Below, one piece after another: positions 35,862 through 49,200 of a DNA stretch of 64,000 nt (position 1 is the stretch's first letter; every line of letters begins with the position of its first letter). Made by a program: the position numbers and the translations under genes. The DNA is from Agelaius tricolor (Eukaryota > Chordata > Aves > Passeriformes > Icteridae): assembly GCA_023055355.1 (NCBI GenBank), contig JALJCS010000009.1, positions 27,367,001 through 27,431,000 of the forward strand, written 5' to 3'. The notes beneath the pieces were generated by a model. The model saw only the letters and a list, made by a program, of their open reading frames with translations. It did not search any database and had not been told where the DNA came from.

Positions 35862-38800
35862 CCAGGACAGGAAAGTATATGAGTGAAACACTACATGGCT
35901 CTGCCTACCAATTATACCTTGCATAAGACTGATGCTACTGTGGTATTACAGGCCTTGATTATGATACCTGGATGACTCACAACCAGAATATTCTCATAGA
36001 GAAGTTGGGGAGAAGAACATGTAAACCTTGTCACTAAATTCGTTGCTTTGTGCTGTGGACAATAAAAGCTGTTAGCTCACTTGGAAGTTACAGTGTACTG
36101 TAGGACATGTATCATAGTTTATTCATTCTTTCCATACCAGAGAGAGCTCTCTCTGAGCAGAGCTTAGTCCATTTTCCATTTTGAAATATTCTCCTTTTAG
36201 AAGCCCATGACCTGGGAGGGTGGTTGTTCTCATTTTGGGGGAAAGAAAAGAAAACCTCCATGAATTCCAAGGACTTAGTGTCACTGATTGTGTTGCGTTA
36301 TCCAGAATTAAAGAGCTTTAATGACCATATACACTAAAGCCTTTAGCACTGCTCAGGCAGAAAATTGTATTGTCTCCTGCTTTCATGTTCCCGCAGTCTT
36401 ACATTGTTAAGAGCTTTAAAGTGCCTGAGAGAAGCCCAAGGGCACAAGGATGAGGTTTGCAGTTTTTAAAAGCCTGTGTACAAAGGATAGCAGAGAAACC
36501 CAGAGCCCAGGTTCAGGCCTTGCCCCTGGAGAGTTATGTTGGCACTGTCCAGGTACAAAAACTACTTCAGAAACAGTTTAACATGGAAATCTAGTTGGGC
36601 TAATTGACCTTGCTGAGAAGATGAGACACCTTCATACATGGGACTGGCTCACATTTCTCTCCAAAATACCATTCTTGAGGCATGCTTGAGCATCATGTGG
36701 CAAAAATTATACTGGGTTATTCAGTCCAAACTCAGATGAGGCATGAGGGACCTCATACCCTGTAAGTATTCAGTCATAGAAAGACCACACATCCATCTAG
36801 CATATGCAGCATGTAACTTACACGTTACAGGAGACTGAGACTTACAACTGCAAAGGCAATTGCTGGACAGCCTGAGGAGCAGGACTGTGCTTAGCAGTCA
36901 GAAGTGTTGGGGCTGCTTGGAATTTGTAAAAGAAAGTGAGTTAAAGTAGAGGGCAACAACTGTGTGTTTTGTGCAGCAGTTGGCTGTGCTGCCAGTGAAA
37001 GGAAAAACAGACTCAAGTTCATAAGCACTTCATGATCCCTTGCTTTGTTTTCCCTTCCCTCACCCTAACACCTTTCAAACTACCTTATTAATGTAAACCA
37101 CTCATTCATTACACAGAGGTTTAGTATTTGCAGGAGTTTTAGGGAGGAGTAATAGTTACACAATGGCATCTGCAGCTGTTTTACATTTATTTATCCAACA
37201 GTGTTTTCAAGTCTCTTGCCCAAAATCCAAACAGACGCCCTCTCAGGGAATGCAGTGTCTAAAGAATGCACACATGCAAGGCTGTCTGAAATTTTAATTG
37301 CAGAAAGATCAGGAAGTTCAGACTGAAGGTTCGCAGAGCAGCTCTAACCCCTTCTCCCTGGGTGTATCACGTTGTTACAATAGGGTCTTTCATTACATAA
37401 TCATGCAGAGTGGGCAACTCAGCTTGCTGTTTGACATGTAGAACCATCTCACACACTGCAAAGGGCTTCAACTCCTTTTCTGTCACCTCAACATCTTTAT
37501 TATCTTTAATACTTCTTTGTTACATTTTGGAATTGTTAGGAGTGCTAATAATGTTCTGAAGAACCCTACAGAACTAGTTACAAGGGAGCCTTCATGTCTA
37601 ATGTAAGGACATAAATTCAACAAGGTATGAAGTACATTCATATCTTGAAGAACAGTGGTGGACTCACTGAATATTGCACTCATTACAGTTTAGGTACATC
37701 TTTTAGCAGTGCCCAGGTGAGTAACAGGACCCCACATATGAAGGAGGGGATTGATTCCAAGTTGTCCTAATGGTTGCAGTGCTGCAGAGAAGTCAATAAA
37801 GTAGCTTGTCATGAATCACCTTTAAGGCTGACAAAGTAATGTAAGCAACTGTTTTAAGATGAGTTTGATGAGTTCATGAAGAGTGAAAAACTAGGGAATA
37901 ACATAAAAAACCCCAGATTCAGAGAATCTGCAAATCTTACCCATCTCAGTGGTCTTCTTTTCCTCTATACTCATTTGGTTTATGCATCAGTGACCCAGTT
38001 CTACAACAGCAGTTCAGGTGTTACTGACATGTCCCGGTAATTCTGGATGAGTCACCAGGGCTGATGCTCTGTAAGAGAATTCAAAACTCTCATAAAAATG
38101 TGAATCATTTTATGCGAGACACCAAACAAAGCAAGCCTCTGCCTCTCTAGACAGCTTCAGTGGGGTGTGACTGATTCACCTGACATGTATAAAATGTACA
38201 GAATAATTATAGAAAGGCTTGGGTGCAAAAAAGATGCTTTGTTTTTCCACATGGTTAATATCTGGGAAAGAACTCTGCCTCAGCTTAAAGCATTCCGAAG
38301 AGACCAGAACATTAAAAACAACAGAAACACAATGAAAAGGGATACTATCCTTATCAGTGTCAGTGGGTAAGCCATCAGCTTTGATAAAAGTAAATCCCTG
38401 ATGTTGAGTGGAACTTAACACAGTTTTGTTCCAGATTCAGATGCTGAACCTTTTCTTTCCCATGTGAATGTAATGGTGCTTTGATCAAGCATGAAGGGTA
38501 AATGCAATACAATAGATGTAAAGCCAGATTGGATCTAATTACAATCTTCCCACATCCTCTCCTAGCTGTGGAGTGTTCAGGTACTGGCTTTACCTCTCCT
38601 TTCCCGTCTCTCAGTGCTAAAATGTCTTGTCCTCAAAGACGTTCCTGCACAAAAGAAAAGAAGATAAACTGAATCAGAGGGAATGTTAGTCTCCTACGGA
38701 ATGATATACTAATTTTACAGTACACTACATCTCAAGCACTAAGCCAGGATTAATTTATAATAGCTGCTGATTAAAAAAGTGAAAAGGACCTCACATTGCA

Positions 38801-41800
38801 CAAAACAAATGAACAAATGAAAGGATGCCAGCCAGATGCTGGAGCAAATGTCTACCTCTCCCATTAACATATGCTGCCTCAGACTTTCCAGGAAGTCTTC
38901 TCTAATGGCACTGCTATGGCAAAAAAAATGCTTGGTTTATTCAGTCACTGACACCATATTCCCAGGATCTGTGGGGCATATTCCTTACCTTCAGGATTCC
39001 TTGCAACATTTTCAGCAGTTAAGCACTGCATCATGAAGAATTTATAGGCAGAGCTAAGATTACAGATTTATGCTTGCATGTAACGATGTGCTTCTGCCCA
39101 AAGCAGTATGTGCTTAATCCTAGCCCAGCTGCTTCATTGCATCTCATTACCAGAAATTAATGTTGAGGAAAATCTAGTTTAAAGATAATATGCAACAAAT
39201 ATATGCTGCATATTGCTCATTGTATGTGTTGCAAAGGGATGCAAACCTTTTGACTGGATGTGTCATAGTCTCTCCTTTGCTGAAGGCTTTGAGTCAGGAA
39301 GATTTTCTTGAAGGTAAGTGCTAGCTAGTAGAGTTAAAGATTATTGTGAAATCCTAGGCCACATAGAATGGAAGACAAGTAAGGATCATAGATTTTTCTC
39401 TGCAAAACATCTGTTTACATAGATAGCAACTCACTGGTTGCACAGAATCTTGAGACTCTACAAAGGTCCACACAAACCTACATATTCCCACAAAAATACT
39501 TTACATACCAGTGTGACAGCTATTGATGGAGCATTTGTGTGCAGGGTATTGGGGAAAATATTGATCAAACATCTTTTTTCTGACTAGACTGCTGGGATTA
39601 ATTTTTACCTTTTTAATGATACTTTAGTCCCTTACTCACTTAGGCCAACAGGCCATTTGAGCAATCCAGAAAAGTCACAAAATTATTAGAATTTGGTACA
39701 ATAGAAATTTCCTTTCTTTCCAGAAGAAGAGGGAAAAGAAAAATTCAGAGAGTTGGTAGAAGTGCCTCTTGGTTGAATTACTAAAGTATTATATAATGCA
39801 CCTTGGCTCTCCCTTACAACTTGGGAGAAGTTCAGGCTACTGTTCCCTCAGGGCAGGCACCATAAAAGCATACCTGAGCACATACCCAGGGAGAGGTTTT
39901 GGCTGAGGTCAGGGCTACAATACAGACTCTACCGCAGTGTTCCCTTGTTAATCAGGGTAAATCAATCGTGGTGATTGGAGCTGTGGAACAGCAAACAGGT
40001 CCAGATTATAACTCAGATAAGGTGAAAGCCTGTCTACTTCTATCCTGGCTTTCCTTTCCCAAGCAATTTTAAATATACATTAAAATAAACCTTGTATCAC
40101 CTTGGCCAGGAGCCTTCTTTGAAGCATCCCATTTTTATTCACATGAATGTTCCAGGGTTCTGTGGTTAAATCCAGAATAATTCAGGGGGAGTTTTTCCAG
40201 TGTTTACATTAGGACAAGAATTCACACTGAGGAGTAAGTGCATTCCTTTAAAGTTTTGTTTAGCACTAGTTTAACAGCTTTCCATATCTTTCTTCCCCAC
40301 TGTGAGAACTGCACAGGAGTAGTGTAAATCCCTCTCAGTGCTACTTTAAGTCTAGCTTTAGGCTTCAGTCATCCATAGATTGCACAGTGTGCCTTGCTGC
40401 AGAACAAGCTGCAGTTGGAGCTGTTAGTGTTTGTTTTGATACAGGTGTTCACTACAATGACAGGGAGCACAAAACAATCAAAGACATTCAGGACTAACCA
40501 AGTTTTGGTTATCACAGATTAGAGAAGACTCCCTGTGTTAGTGGTAATTCCTCTCATCCCTCCTTCCTTTCGATAAAATGCTTCTGTAATCTATTTTTTC
40601 ATGGTGCTTCTGAAAACAGCTGGCTGCTTCCAATGTTTCCACTTTTCCAATGGAGCATGGTTAAGGGACTTGGCTGCAGAAAAATTTCATCACCTTGGCC
40701 TTTGGCTAAATGAACAGCACTGAGAAGCTGAGTCTGGCATTAGCCTCTTCAGACAATAAAGATAATATGCTAGAAATCAGAAGTTCTGAAGGAGCAAATA
40801 AAAGAGAAAAAAGCCACCAAGGCTGGATAACAGACACACCAAAAGTCCTGATGGGACCAAAGGACAGAATGGGTGAACTGCAAATGAAGCAATGGGCTTC
40901 TTTTATGCATGACAATTTCTGTGATGGATGACTAGAAGACTTGAGTATTGCATTACCTACTCATTTCCTAAGACTTAAAAATGTGTTTATTATGTCAGAA
41001 TGAGAAATAATGCATTGAACTTTATAGAAGCATTATATGAATGAATGGCACACACTTGCCTGTAATACTGTATTCAGCTCCAAAAGAGCCACAGAGGACT
41101 TACCAGAGTTAAGTAACAAATATGACTAGGAGCAGAAAGTTTCTGTACAGGGGAGACTGAGGCTATTAAGATCAGAATGAAGATGCTTAAGAAAAACCAG
41201 GAAATTATCCAAAACCATTACATTATTACTGAATATTGGATGACTGCCACAGAGGCTGTGTAAATCTGTAGATCAGTTTTGAGTACCACGGACTTAATCT
41301 TATTGCTGTCACATACGTGCAGTAATTTTGAGGGGGAAACTTGGCCCAGATTAACATCAAACTGAAAAGGTTAGTAGTATGCTTCAAAGTCCAGTTCACA
41401 TCTCAGAGAGAAGAAAAGAAGAACCCAGGCAGCCACTGCAGCAGTCACTGTAGCCAGGAAGTTGGTGGCATACAGAAAGGAAATGAAAATTTCATAGGGG
41501 AAAAAAAATCCACACAGAGGGAGAGGGAGTGACTGAGAGAATATACTGTGAGGTATATTGTGCTAGGCACAACTAATTCCTCAGCAATGGAGGGAAAAAC
41601 GTGAAAAGACATAATTTCAAGTAACAGCCACCATTTAGTCTTGACTAGTGATACTGTAGCAGATTTCCTGAAGCAATTAATAGGGGCAATATATGGATAC
41701 AAAGTATCAGAATAGTTTTAACTAATTCTATGTGTCATTTCTTAAATTTTTGGAAATAAAAAATTGCTTACAGAAGACAAAATGAAGTACAACAAATGAT

Positions 41801-44800
41801 GGAAGAAATGCACTTCCTGAGTGGACTGTCCATGATTTCACAGGTTATTTTGAAAGAAGTAAAATAAGCTAAAAATTAAAGATGGTGTGATAGTTATTGA
41901 AATCAGGTAAGTCCAATTCTGTGTTCAGTAATGCCACTTATTAATTTATTGTTGTCTTCTTGTTGCTTTCTCCTGTGGTACAGGTATGACTGAATGGAAA
42001 AAAAATGCATCCAGCAAACCTTGTTTCTGGTCACATTTCTCAGTAGATGTTTTACAAATTTCACCAGCAAAAGAAAGAGCCACTGCAGGATGCAAAAGAG
42101 AAAATAAACCCTCTTTTGGAACAGCTCACTGACAGCAATGGAACAAGTTCAGCTGTAAATCAAAGGGGAATCCTCACTATAAAATGAAGCAGTGTTCTAC
42201 CACCCAAACACAGCTGAAAGGGACTGTTTTATGGTACATTGCAACATAACCAGGGAGCTTCTGTCCCCCTATCTACAGCAACAGCCTTGAATATTGAGGT
42301 CCAAATTCTCTCATTTGTTGCATGTGCACAATGATTTTTAAGGCTGAGATTTGGGGAGATTTGGCTCAAAATGAGATAAAATGGATAACTTGATAATTTT
42401 GCCTCCTTCTACACAAAATAAATTTCCTCACTGCAAAGCAGCTGCCTTTCAAATGCCTTCACAGTTTAGGAGACATTCAGTAGTCTAATTCCTTGCCAGT
42501 GAAGTCAGGCTGTAACCATGGCAGCTGGGAGTGTAAACCTTCAATGTATGAAAACATGCAGGCTGATAAAGCAGATTGTTGTACAGGTCCATATGTGCTG
42601 TGCCTGTGTGTACATTAAGCATGAAAGCATGTGGCTTTAGGGTGGGAGCAAGGCAGAGGAGAACAGCCCAGCAAAAACTTCACCAGAGCAACTCTGGGTA
42701 AGCTGCCAGCTGGATCCCAGCACTGCAGGAGCCCTAAGGACACTGCTGTGAATAGGCTGAGGGTCACAGGGCAAGGAGTCAGACAGGATGGGAAGGGATA
42801 ATCCAGCAAAGAAACTTCACCCAGTGCAGACAGGCTCTGGCATAATCCAGCAGTGATGTCCCTCAAGGGGAAAAGCACTAATTCCAGCTTGACCTTGGTC
42901 TAAACACTGCATTTGTTGCACAAAGAATAGCACAGAAGATGGCTGTTTTGCTCCAGTGAATGAAGGGTCTGGGGCCCAGGAACTGGCAGCACACCTATCT
43001 ACAGAGAAGGGGAAAGGGACAGTCTCCCTTTAATAATTTTTAATCTGGCATTAGTTCAAGCTTTTCTTCATCCTCTTCCAGGGAAACTGGAGCCCTCATT
43101 CCTTCCTTTCATTAAAATAAATGAATGTTTGATTGATGATCCTAGGGCCTGATATCTTCCACGTGTTAAAAGATTAGCTATAGCAGTGGCTACTGCCAAC
43201 AGCACATGCTGATGTGTTGCAACCCTAATCTCCAGGGTCCTTTTTAAGGGCAAGAAGCCCATTTCCATGACCTAGTCAGCCAGTGGCCTCTTTAATTCTG
43301 TGAAGGTACAAGCACAGCAGTGATTTTGTAAAGATGGGTCTTCACCTACCAGGAATCAAGTTGTGACCCACCTGCTCATCCCAGTGAAGCTGCTGAGTGA
43401 GTAGGGAGCAGTGACGAACTGATTTGCATAATGGTAGGTACAACAAAGCTCAGGCAAAATTGAGATCAAAATCCTCAGAGCGATTAAAACCTTTCCTCTT
43501 ACCATCCAGGCACACCAGTATGCTCTGAGAATGAGTGGTTCCTCCAGAGTGCCTTTTGGAGAGGGTACTGAACTGAATCTGAACAGAAAACCATTTTGAT
43601 TTGCTATTTTTTTCATCTCAGACCACACAGGAAACTATTATGATGATTTTGCTGAAGCTGAGCCAGGATGAGCAAACATTGACTTTTCTGGTTCAGAATA
43701 ACAGAACAGGACTTGACAGCTTCACCAGGGACCTTTCTGCATGAGAACAGCTTGTTTCTAGCAGGCCCTGAAGCTCACAGCTTTAGGCATTCACCAGTTT
43801 TCCCATGTTTCGCTCAAATGTGCACTGTGATTCTGCTTTGCTCTGCAGACCTTTGCAGCAGGCTGTTTGACACAGCAACTTTTTCCCCTGACTAAATTGA
43901 TGCTCCTCACTGGAGAAACCTGCCAAAATTTTTATTCCTGTCTGAAATGTCCTGTAAGTCTGCTGAGATCCTTCTGTATCTGCTCCTTCCAGTTCAAGCA
44001 CCTGGATAGAGCCTTGAGTGCAGCTTAGATCCCAGGTGTAGATATGTATGTTCCTACACTGTGCAGGCATAGGTTTGTCAGAGCAGGCAGAGAAGCCCCT
44101 AGTCCTTTGACACTGGTGAGCCAGATTTTCCTTGCCCTGCCAAAATACTGTAACTAACCTCTGTTGTGCTACAGCTTAGCTCCAACTCTTTCTGCTCAAA
44201 AAGGCAGATTTAGAAAGGTACAAAGAAACAGTCATTCAGTAGTGCCAGACAGCCCTAGCAGAGAAGCAGATGGACAAATTCTTCCCTATCTTGAGGCTTG
44301 GCATGTAAAGCCATCCTCACTGCAATGATGGCCGCCAGCCTTTGCTGATACATTGATAACAGCAGTGTCAGACAACATCTCTGTGAACATCATGCTATTT
44401 TGCCACACACATACTGTATCATCTTTATCCTGAGGTCCAGAGCAGCCCTGGATATGGCCACATGACTTCCTGGACTTTCCTTCATCCAGCCAGATAGAAT
44501 TTCTGATGATGAGGAGGACTAGGGGACTATGGTGAACCACAGGATTGAATCTATCCAGCTGCCCAAACCAGAGTTACCTTTATATTCCCTATTTGTTTAG
44601 ACCTGTGTCTTCTGTATGGCAGGAGATACTGCAGTAACCAGTGAGGCATCACTGGGAAGTCACCATAAACCGTGGAGTTTACATTGGGACGAGCAATAGC
44701 TTATAAGAGTTGTAAGAGTTGAAAGCTCTGGAAATGAAACAACTTATAAATGGCTTGAAGCAATTCTGAATGGCTTAGTCTTAGATGTAGTTCCCAATTA

Positions 44801-45428
44801 ACTATTCCTGGGGTACTTCCTTCCCATTCCCCTACACACACAGGTTTTCTTTTAAGTAATCCCCATGTCTTCAAGTCAACTTTATTTTATAATGAGAATA
44901 AAATAGGAGGACAAAGCTGGAGACTGTGTGCAACTGAAAAGATAAAAAATGATGACATTTGTTCTCAGAAATATTTGATATATAATGAACTGCAAATTCA
45001 GTAGAGTACCAGCTTGCAACAGATATGCCCTTTACCAGCAAGAGCTGGGAAAGAACAATGACAAAATGAGTCAAATATGTGGATCTCCTGGACAGAGGGT
45101 TTCTGGCACAGCAGGGCAACATAAACAAGTGTGCTATATATAGGACTGGTCCTTGGGTGAATACACAGATGTTAAAGACGACCTCAAACAGAACCCCTGT
45201 TCAGATACACAAAAAAATACATAGGATAGCTGTGTTGTTTGAAGCCTGGGCTGGATGCCAGCAGCTTCCAGTTTCCCTTTTTCCCAGTTCAGTGTATCCT
45301 GACAGCTCCCAGCCTTTGTTGACACACAGGCAGTGATAGTGAGGAAGTTATGATCTGCTGGGAAATCATACATGGCTCTTTTTGTCTGCCAGTCATGCCA
45401 GAGGCCCTGGGGACAGACCCTTGTCTCA
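35862..45428. other. Non-coding stretch, no gene identified
   Basis: About 9.6 kb without recognisable exons on either strand. A possible ancient CR1 piece is at 41060-41190. A somewhat GC-richer part lies near 42640-42890. Confidence 0.5.
41060..41190 (+). mobile_element. Possible ancient CR1 fragment
   Basis: TGTATTCAGCTCCAAAAG followed about 95 bases later by AGACTGAGGCTATTAAGATC recalls the CR1 order (CATTCAGCTCTGGG ... AGGCTGAGGGAG ... TTCAGCCTGGAGAAG), but it is very diverged and could be chance. Confidence 0.35.
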
Positions 45429-45484
45429 GGCTGTGTGCTCCTCAGAGCAGAGGCTGTGTGCTCCTCAGAGCAGAGGCTGTGTAT
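45429..45484 (+). repeat. Tandem repeat, 23-base unit, about 2.4 copies
   Basis: GGCTGTGTGCTCCTCAGAGC starts at 45429 and 45452, with a partial third copy at 45475. Confidence 0.95.
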
Positions 45485-45918
45485 TGCTTTGGGCACATGC
45501 CCCCCTTCAGTGGGATTTGTCTCCCAAATGAAACATTTCCACACTCCCCCATGGCATGTTCTGTCCCACACTAAGCATTAATGCACTCCTCAAATTTAAA
45601 GCATTAAACTTTGAAACTGAAAAGGAGAGGTTTTCTAATACTTTAGCTATGGGCCCTTTCTACGTTGATGGCCTAATATCTCCTACATTCTGATGCACTA
45701 TTTTACTGTAAAAGTATTAGATACTTACATCTACATTAGATCAGGGAGGATTGGAGAGATTTATGCAATATGTATTCTAACACTGGCACAAAATGTTTAG
45801 GGTTTGGGAAGAAAGTATGGATTCTGTGTTTTAGAAGCAATGAAGATGTTAATGGAGAGAAAATTAAAATACGCCCTGTGGCAACATAATGGTTCCACAG
45901 AATCAAAATGCTTTTGAA
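45485..45918. other. Non-coding stretch
   Basis: Nothing recognised in these 434 bases. Confidence 0.5.
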
Positions 45919-45986
45919 TTCTGTTCTACACTTCATTTTTATGGTTTATTCTGTTCTACACTTCAAATTTATGGTTTATTCTGAAT
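45919..45986 (+). repeat. Tandem repeat, 30-base unit, about 2.2 copies
   Basis: CTGTTCTACACTTCA starts at 45921 and 45951, each followed by TTTATGGTTTATT, with small differences between the copies. Confidence 0.93.
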
Positions 45987-46044
45987 AACAATCCTTAAAT
46001 AATATGATGTGATGATAAATTATTAATATTGGGCAACCTCCTAC

Positions 46045-46221
46045 CCCCGTGAGATTAGTTGGCTAGAGCCTGATGATAAGAACACCAAAGTTGTGAATTC
46101 GATCAGAACTGAACAATTCATTTGAAAAATTGATATGAAACAATTAATATGAACAATTCATTTAAGAGCTGGACTTGATGATCATTGTGGGTCCCTTCCA
46201 ACTCAGAATATTCTGTGATCC
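46045..46221 (+). mobile_element. tRNA-Ile-derived SINE with CR1-like tail (TguSINE1 type)
   Basis: The head (about 46050-46105) follows a tRNA-Ile gene: TAGTTGGCTAGAGC covers the A box and D arm, AACACCAAAG the anticodon stem, and GAATTCGATC the B box and T loop. It is diverged and not a functional tRNA. The tail (46166-46221) is GAGCTGGACTTGATGATC ... GTCCCTTCCAACTC ... ATTCTGTGATCCT, a CR1 3' end, as expected for a SINE moved by CR1 enzymes. A SINE of this build was described from zebra finch. The middle carries a 40-base internal duplication (GAACAATTCATTT at 46111 and 46151). Confidence 0.8.
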
Positions 46222-49200
46222 TAATGGAAATGCCTATCTTTTAAAGAAACTTTTCCCACAGTCTTCCTCTAGGCTTCATTAAGGAAAAGTTAAGATGACT
46301 GTAAGTATTTTTTTTCTTAATAAAAACTACACAGGAGTAGCAGACTTCAAGATGACAAATTTGCTATCATATAATATATTTAAGCTTCAGGAATAACTGA
46401 ATTTGAGAGAAGACATGCTTGAACTGGTTTATACATTTTTGCTCTCTGGATCCTGTATGTCAAATCATTTGCTGTGTTCCCTTGAGAGCTGAAAAAAATT
46501 AGGTCCAATTAACCTCTTTAAAGATGACTTCAAATGTTTTTCTGATGAATTTAATGAATTTTATTCTCATTCCTCTTTCTGCAAATCTAAAAAATAGCTG
46601 AATTTGAACACAATTTATTCTGTCAGTTCTGAGACAGAAGCACACAACTCTAAAGACACGGACTAGGGAAATGCTGTACTCTACATTTTCTTGGGGCAGG
46701 AGAAGGTGTTAATATTCTTACAAAATAGTTTCATTCACTTTGCCCAAAAATTGTAAGAAAAATAGTTACTTGGTGTCATGACTTTGCATGACTCTTTCCC
46801 CCTGCTTTCTCCCACTTTGGTAAAGCCAATTTCCACTCTATGAAAGGTCTGCTTGTGCAAACGCCTGTGTAAGAGATAGCATGGCTGGTGAAACAAACAA
46901 AGCCTGCTTACTTTCTGTCTGTCCTTCATAAAGGCATTACTTTGGACCTTCTTTCTCTTGTTTTGCACAAAACTTGTAGGAAAACTATTATCTTTGGGAT
47001 TTCCATCAGGTTCAAAAGTTTACTCGGTGAAGATGGAAGCTATGGTTAGGAAAGCTAGACTACTAACTCAGCTGAAAAAAAAATCATCCTCCTTTAACTT
47101 CAAATGAAGAAAACATTATACTCCAGAATTTTTGCCACAAAAAAATTAGAGTGAGTGAGGGTAAGTTAGAAGCAACTTAGCCATTGTTTAAGCAGTAGGA
47201 ACAAGAGGAAGAGGACCTCAACGTTCATCCTGGTTTATTTATGTAATTTCTGATATGGACACATATACTGCTGATATTAAGCCAAAAATCAGCATTCTTC
47301 CTCACAGACTTGTCTCATTCAGCTAAAGACTTTATGAAGAGATTAGCAACTTAGCTCTGAATGTTCCACCCAAAGCAGAAATTCACTGTGAAGATGCCAT
47401 TCCTAGTTCCGTAATTTCTTCATTATTTAACAGTAAATAATTTCTTTTTATTTTCAGTGCAAGTAAAGGCAATAAAACCTAAGGATGTGGCGATGACTTC
47501 TTGTATGACTCAAAACTAGCTACACTTCTTTATTACAATCAAAATATTTCAAGTGACTGGAATGTATTGTAGTATGGTTCCTTTGTGCATTTGGGATCAA
47601 AAATAGCCAATATGCTTCATTTTTTAAATAGCTAAATAGTCTTCTATATTGTAGAGCTGATTTTTTCCCTCCTAATAAAAAGTTAATTAAAGAGTGCTGC
47701 ATACAGTTGGATTCATTTCATAACATAGCACGTGATGCACAGCTCTACCACAAAAAAACCCCTCCGTTCTTTCTGTTCCTTTCCTATTTTTTTTTTTTTT
47801 TGCTTGGTTTACTTTAGCAAGGGAAATTTCATCATGTGAAATGTGCACCAGGATAAATTCTGTACTCAGCCCTTCCTACTGCTCCCATCCAACCACATTC
47901 ATTTAAAAGATGCGTCCCCATTCCACAAGGATGTTCCTTTCCAGCCAGCCAAACCTTCTGCTTTGGCACAAGCACAGTAGAAAACTGGGTGATGAAGCCT
48001 AGAGCTGTGCTCTGATCTCACACCATTTGTTGCTTTGGGATATGCTCCCAAGAAACTCACTTGGCAGAGAGGAAGGAGACATTTCGTACCTCTGCCACAT
48101 CCCAGGCTGATTCTCTCCCTCTGATCTGACTCAAAGAAGAACTCCACATCATAGGGACATGCAGCCCAAAGTCCATTCAACTCATGGCTGCTGTCAAAAG
48201 ATGCCACAAAACATGGTTGATGTAATTTCCAACCTGCATGCTGTACCTAAGAGTAGATAGGAGCAGAGCAACAAGTTTCACTGAGTGCACCAGCCCAATT
48301 CTCTACTAATATGTGGAAAAGACCTTTTTCCAGTGGAAGATTCATCACTCAACAGAGGAGAAATTCAGGGTCCTCAGGGTAGACCACAGAGAAATGCATA
48401 TGCAAAAGAAATAAAATATCTGTCTCACTGACATCTGTCAGCATTAGTGTCATAACTTAAAACGCCATCCATAATCAGATTGCTAAGTGGTTACAGTGTG
48501 GCCTTCATTTTTTTCAACCTCAGATCTCAAAGTTTGTAAGTCATAAACTTAAGAGAAAGACTTCTTTTTAAGAGCTCAAGATATTTTACAGAGGAGGAAA
48601 CTGATGCATGGTGAGATGTTGCAAATGTGGTGATCAATTTAGGCAGCAATAGAATGGGACAATTCTGAGAAGAAAAATCTGGTGGATTTCTGGAAGAGCA
48701 GTGTTATGTTCTAATTGTTTTGAAACTAGAAGAGGGAAAACAGAAGAAAGTTCTTTTTATTTTTTCTTCTCAGTAAACTCATCATAGGTCAATCAGTGCT
48801 TTCAGTAACACACAAAAAAAAGATCATCTGGTTCTTCATCAGCTGTGCAGTACATACTCTTCCAGTTACTGTCAGTTCCTAGCTCTTCAAAGTATTTAGT
48901 ACTCTCTTTTTCACCCCTTCCATTACAGAACAATAAGTACTGTAGAGACCAAAATTATTCAACTACAGAGTACGGTTTCCTCAATAAAAACCAGCTGGTA
49001 CTGCACAAAACAACAGCTCAGCCATGGACTAGCTTGCTGTTTGCAGTCCTGTGCTCTCAACAGCAAGAATCATATTGCTTTGTTTAAGCAGAATGCAACT
49101 CAGCATGACCCACAAGATGAGAAAAATAGATAATGAACACCCAGCACCCTGCAACCTTTTGCTGAGTTTTAATTCCAATGTGAACAGTTGCACAGACTTA

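Noticed and set aside
45134..45571. 145-codon - strand open frame
   Set aside because: It spans the 23-base tandem repeat, which prolongs the frame, and the translation has no recognisable features.
46045..46106. tRNA-Ile gene
   Set aside because: The head is tRNA-like but the acceptor stem is missing, the anticodon region is altered and the sequence runs into a CR1 tail, so it is a SINE.
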